From Actinomyces bowdenii (GTDB lineage: Bacteria > Actinomycetota > Actinomycetes > Actinomycetales > Actinomycetaceae): a DNA stretch of 64,000 bases. The notes below the pieces were generated by a model, which saw only the letters and a program-made list of their open reading frames with translations, was not told the DNA's origin and searched no databases. The translations under genes were made by a program, and so were the position numbers. The DNA is taken from assembly GCF_017592395.1 (NCBI RefSeq), contig NZ_JAGFOU010000001.1, positions 124,001 through 188,000 of the forward strand, in the 5' to 3' direction. Shown piece by piece: positions 61,456 through 64,000 of this stretch (positions are counted from its first letter, which is position 1; every line of letters starts with the position of its first letter).

Positions 61456-64000
61456 TCAGGAGAAGCTCTCCTCGATGGAGGCCACGAAGGACAGGGCGTC
61501 GTGGTTCTGCCAGCGCGGGTGGGCCAGCAGCTCGCGCACCCGCGCGCAGGCGGCCAGCGCCTCGTCCCTCTCCTCGCGCTCGGCGTGCAGGCGTGCCAGC
61601 ATGCACAGCGACCGGGCGGCCGACTCGCGATCGTCCTTGCTCATGTAGCCCTCGTAGGCCGCCTCGCAGTGCTCAGCCGCCAGGGAGTTCTCATCGGTGC
61701 GCCACAGGATCCAGGACATGTCGTCATGCCAGTCCCCCATCTCCCAGGCGCTGGAGTAGTTCCCGCCGTCATCGACCTCGATGAAGGCCGCGCGGGACTC
61801 CTCCATGATCTCCACCGCGTCGTCCAGGCGCGAGCGGGCCATGGCCACCGTGAAGTCGTCCACCAGGGCCCGGGCCGCCCGGCGCAGCATGCGGCCCCGG
61901 TCGAGCCGGCCCTGATCGGTGCTGGTGTCCTCCAGCGCGGCAGCGCGGCGGAACAGCGCGGAGGACTGGACATTGTCATCCATATTGCCCGCCGCCATGG
62001 CGGCGTTGGTGTAGGCCTCCTTGGCCGCCCCCATGCGCCCCGCGGCCTCCAGGCCCTCGGCAGCCGCCAGGGAGTGCTCCAGGACCCCGGCGTGCTCCCC
62101 CAGCCCCATGTGCACCTGGGCCAGGAACTGGTGGATGAACAGGATCATGCCGGGCACCTGGAGCCTCTCGGCGCGCGAGAGCGCGGACTCCAGCACCTCG
62201 GCGCTCTCCAGGTAGCGCTCCCCCACCCCCAGGGCCTGGCCCAGGTTGAGCAGGGAGCCGATGCTCGTGAAGGGCAGGCCGGCGGCCATCATCATGTTGG
62301 CGTGCTCGCGGAACTGCTTGACCGCCTCCTCGAACTGCTCCACCTGCATGGAGGCCACGCCCAGCAGGCGGCGGCCGCGCCCGGCAACGAGCAGGGACAT
62401 CGGCTCGTGGCGGCGCATGACGTCCTCGGCCAGCTGGCAGCCCTCGAACACATCGCCGCACTCGGCCAGCACCTCGGCGCGCGCCATGTCGACGGCGTCG
62501 CGCATGTTCTCGGCATGCATCTCCATGGGGATGCGCGACCACACCCGCTCCATGAGGGCCACCGCCTCCAGGGCGCGGTCCTTGGCCTCCAGCTCGGTGA
62601 GCACGCTGATGATGTTGCCCAGGGCGTCGGCGGCCATCACGCAGGCCTCGGCGGAGGGGGACCCGGACTCCAGGGAGGCGCCGGGGGACCTCTCGGGGCC
62701 GATGAGCGCATCGATGCGCGAGGCCACGCTGCGCAGCATCTCCTCGGCCCGCTCCAGCCTCTCGGGCCGCTCCTGGGTGGCGTCACGGGCGGATTGGCGG
62801 TCGGCCGTCATCTCATCATCGAGGTTGGCGATGTCGATCTCGACGGCCCCCAGCACCCCCACCTGGCTCTCACGCATCGAGCGGATGCGCAGGCGCTCCT
62901 CGATGGCCCGGTCGTACTCGGTGCGCCGGGAGTAGGCGTTGGCGCGCAGCAGGGAGGCCTCGATCTCCAGGCCGTCGGGGGCGCGGCCGGGCTCGGGCAG
63001 CAGGCTGTGGGCGGCCGCCTGGTCCACGATGTAGAGGTGCTCGGTGTCCACGCCCACCCGGCGCAGGGTGCGGGCGTAGCGGCGCACGGCGTCGTCGGCG
63101 TCGGCCAGCGGGGCGGGGCGGGTGAGGTCCACCAGCGGGAAGGGCTCGTCGGCCTCCTCCAGCGGCCCGGGCCCCGGGGCCGCCCCGGGCTCCTCATCCC
63201 GGTCCAGGGAGACCACGCCCAGGGCGGAGGAGAAGCCGAACTCCTCCCCGGCGCCGGCCTCCACCGGCTGGCAGGTGGGGACGGCCTCGGGCAGCTCCTC
63301 GGGGGTCTCCAGCAACTCGACCCGGGTCCCGGCGTCGGCGTGCTCGGCGAAGGAGGCCCGCGCCAGGCTGCGCTCCAGGTGGTCGGAGATAGTGGTGTTG
63401 CCGTTGCGGGCGTCGAAGGAGGCGGCCAGGCGGCGCGCCCAGCCGGAGAACTCGGCGTAGGCCTGGGAGATCGTCGTCTGCGCGCCCAGGGTGGGCTGGG
63501 GGGCCCACAGGGTCTCGGCCGGCACGACGACGCCCAGCGCCTCCTCGCCGCGGCCGAAGCGCTCGGCCTCCCGCAGCACCAGGCTCATGCCCCGCAGGGC
63601 CCCCAGCAGGGCGTGGGCGGACTCGGCCTGATCCAGCCAGGACACGTGGCGCCGCAGGATGTCCAGGCCGCGGTCGATCTTGCCGACCAGGGCCAGGTAC
63701 TCCAGGTGGTAGCCGATGGAGACCAGGGCATTGGGGTGGCGGCGGATCTCGCGGTAGGAGCGCAGGTGGGCGTCCCAGGCGGCCTTGGGGCGCCCCGAGG
63801 CCAGCAGGGGCAGCAGCACCAGGGACTGCATCATCTGGGGCTGGACCCGGCACCCCACATCCTCGCGCAGGATCGGCACGGCCGTGCCCACGGCCAGCTC
63901 CCAGTCCTCGGTGCGGTAGGCGAAGGAGACCTGGCGCATGGGGTCGCAGCCCTCGCAGTCGGAGTTCTCATCACGGGGGGTGGCCCGCCAGGCGGCCAGC
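61456..64000 (-). CDS. Large tetratricopeptide-repeat protein, N-terminus cut by the window end
   Basis: The frame is open to the right edge: 848 codons are visible, upstream of the first internal Met (63939) comes TPRDENSDCEGCDPMRQ. The sequence is all-helical with TPR-like repeats of ~34-40 residues, for example GYHLEYLALVGKIDRGLDIL, LEAAGRMGAAKEAYTNAAMAAG and SAARSLCMLARLHAEREERDEALAACARVR. Charged, Glu/Ala-rich, with an acidic linker around residues 220-280 (GFSSALGVVSLDRDEE). No membrane helix or catalytic domain is visible in this part. TPR chains act as protein-protein scaffolds; the partner is unknown. Confidence 0.8.
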   Translation of the reverse strand, partial: LAAWRATPRDENSDCEGCDPMRQVSFAYRTEDWELAVGTAVPILREDVGCRVQPQMMQSLVLLPLLASGRPKAAWDAHLRSYREIRRHPNALVSIGYHLEYLALVGKIDRGLDILRRHVSWLDQAESAHALLGALRGMSLVLREAERFGRGEEALGVVVPAETLWAPQPTLGAQTTISQAYAEFSGWARRLAASFDARNGNTTISDHLERSLARASFAEHADAGTRVELLETPEELPEAVPTCQPVEAGAGEEFGFSSALGVVSLDRDEEPGAAPGPGPLEEADEPFPLVDLTRPAPLADADDAVRRYARTLRRVGVDTEHLYIVDQAAAHSLLPEPGRAPDGLEIEASLLRANAYSRRTEYDRAIEERLRIRSMRESQVGVLGAVEIDIANLDDEMTADRQSARDATQERPERLERAEEMLRSVASRIDALIGPERSPGASLESGSPSAEACVMAADALGNIISVLTELEAKDRALEAVALMERVWSRIPMEMHAENMRDAVDMARAEVLAECGDVFEGCQLAEDVMRRHEPMSLLVAGRGRRLLGVASMQVEQFEEAVKQFREHANMMMAAGLPFTSIGSLLNLGQALGVGERYLESAEVLESALSRAERLQVPGMILFIHQFLAQVHMGLGEHAGVLEHSLAAAEGLEAAGRMGAAKEAYTNAAMAAGNMDDNVQSSALFRRAAALEDTSTDQGRLDRGRMLRRAARALVDDFTVAMARSRLDDAVEIMEESRAAFIEVDDGGNYSSAWEMGDWHDDMSWILWRTDENSLAAEHCEAAYEGYMSKDDRESAARSLCMLARLHAEREERDEALAACARVRELLAHPRWQNHDALSFVASIEESFS

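Noticed and set aside
1-64000. CRISPR arrays, rRNA, tRNA genes, insertion-sequence transposases, prophage genes or replication origin
   Set aside because: Looked for and not found: no regularly spaced repeats, no transposase or integrase motifs, no RNA gene that folds convincingly.

Overview
The window is very GC-rich (roughly 70%) with dense coding, GTG and TTG starts, Shine-Dalgarno sites of the AGGAGG type and a WhiB regulator. These point to an actinomycete (Actinomycetota). The Tad/helicase neighbourhood and the nth-crp-whiB-ponA neighbourhood match the conserved mycobacterial order. The paired DUF1501/DUF1800 genes and the gene style fit an Actinomyces-like organism, but that genus-level statement is inference.

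Layout. 1-4.1 kb: a PAS sensor cut by the window edge, then a PhoP-like response regulator and its histidine kinase. 4.2-7.7 kb: a PAP2 phosphatase, a class I methyltransferase and a PH-domain membrane protein, with two palindromic repeat elements between them. 7.7-12.7 kb: the export-motor half of a Tad/Flp pilus locus (fused TadB-TadC, TadA, TadZ/Ssd) and its conserved HAD partner. 12.8-18.6 kb: a degenerate Fic protein, two membrane proteins built from one repeated 4-helix module, and an AzlC-AzlD exporter. 18.7-25.7 kb: alpha/beta hydrolase, nth, crp/glxR, a 54-residue protein, whiB, a class A penicillin-binding protein and a metallophosphoesterase, matching the Rv3670-Rv3683 region of M. 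tuberculosis. 25.7-29.3 kb: a small accessory island of unknown, partly broken genes. 29.3-37.3 kb: a DUF1998-type helicase, a heterodimeric ABC exporter and the pilin half of the Tad locus (Flp/DUF4244, TadE-like, TadE-like). 37.7-41.4 kb: a DUF1501-DUF1800 secreted pair. 41.5-47 kb: a 1721-residue DUF4011/helicase/Vsr/DUF3320 defence-type protein followed by an SNF2 helicase remnant. 47.5-51.6 kb: small metabolic enzymes and a partial gene duplication. 51.7-60.3 kb: a compact type IV secretion-like cluster (VirB4, SCO6880 family, TrbL/VirB6, VirB8-like, VirB2-like, DUF6668) divergent from a lipoprotein and a three-domain wall hydrolase. 60.4-64 kb: a glutathionyl-hydroquinone-reductase-like enzyme and a TPR protein cut by the window edge.

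Most notable points. The Tad locus is split into two blocks about 25 kb apart, yet both carry the same ~44-bp sequence upstream of their first gene, which suggests shared control. The type IV secretion-like cluster has no relaxase, coupling protein or integrase in view and sits between ordinary chromosomal genes. Several palindromic repeats lie at gene ends, including a 31-bp near-perfect stem and a 95-bp element present twice. All functional statements rest on reading motifs and gene order; no database search was run.
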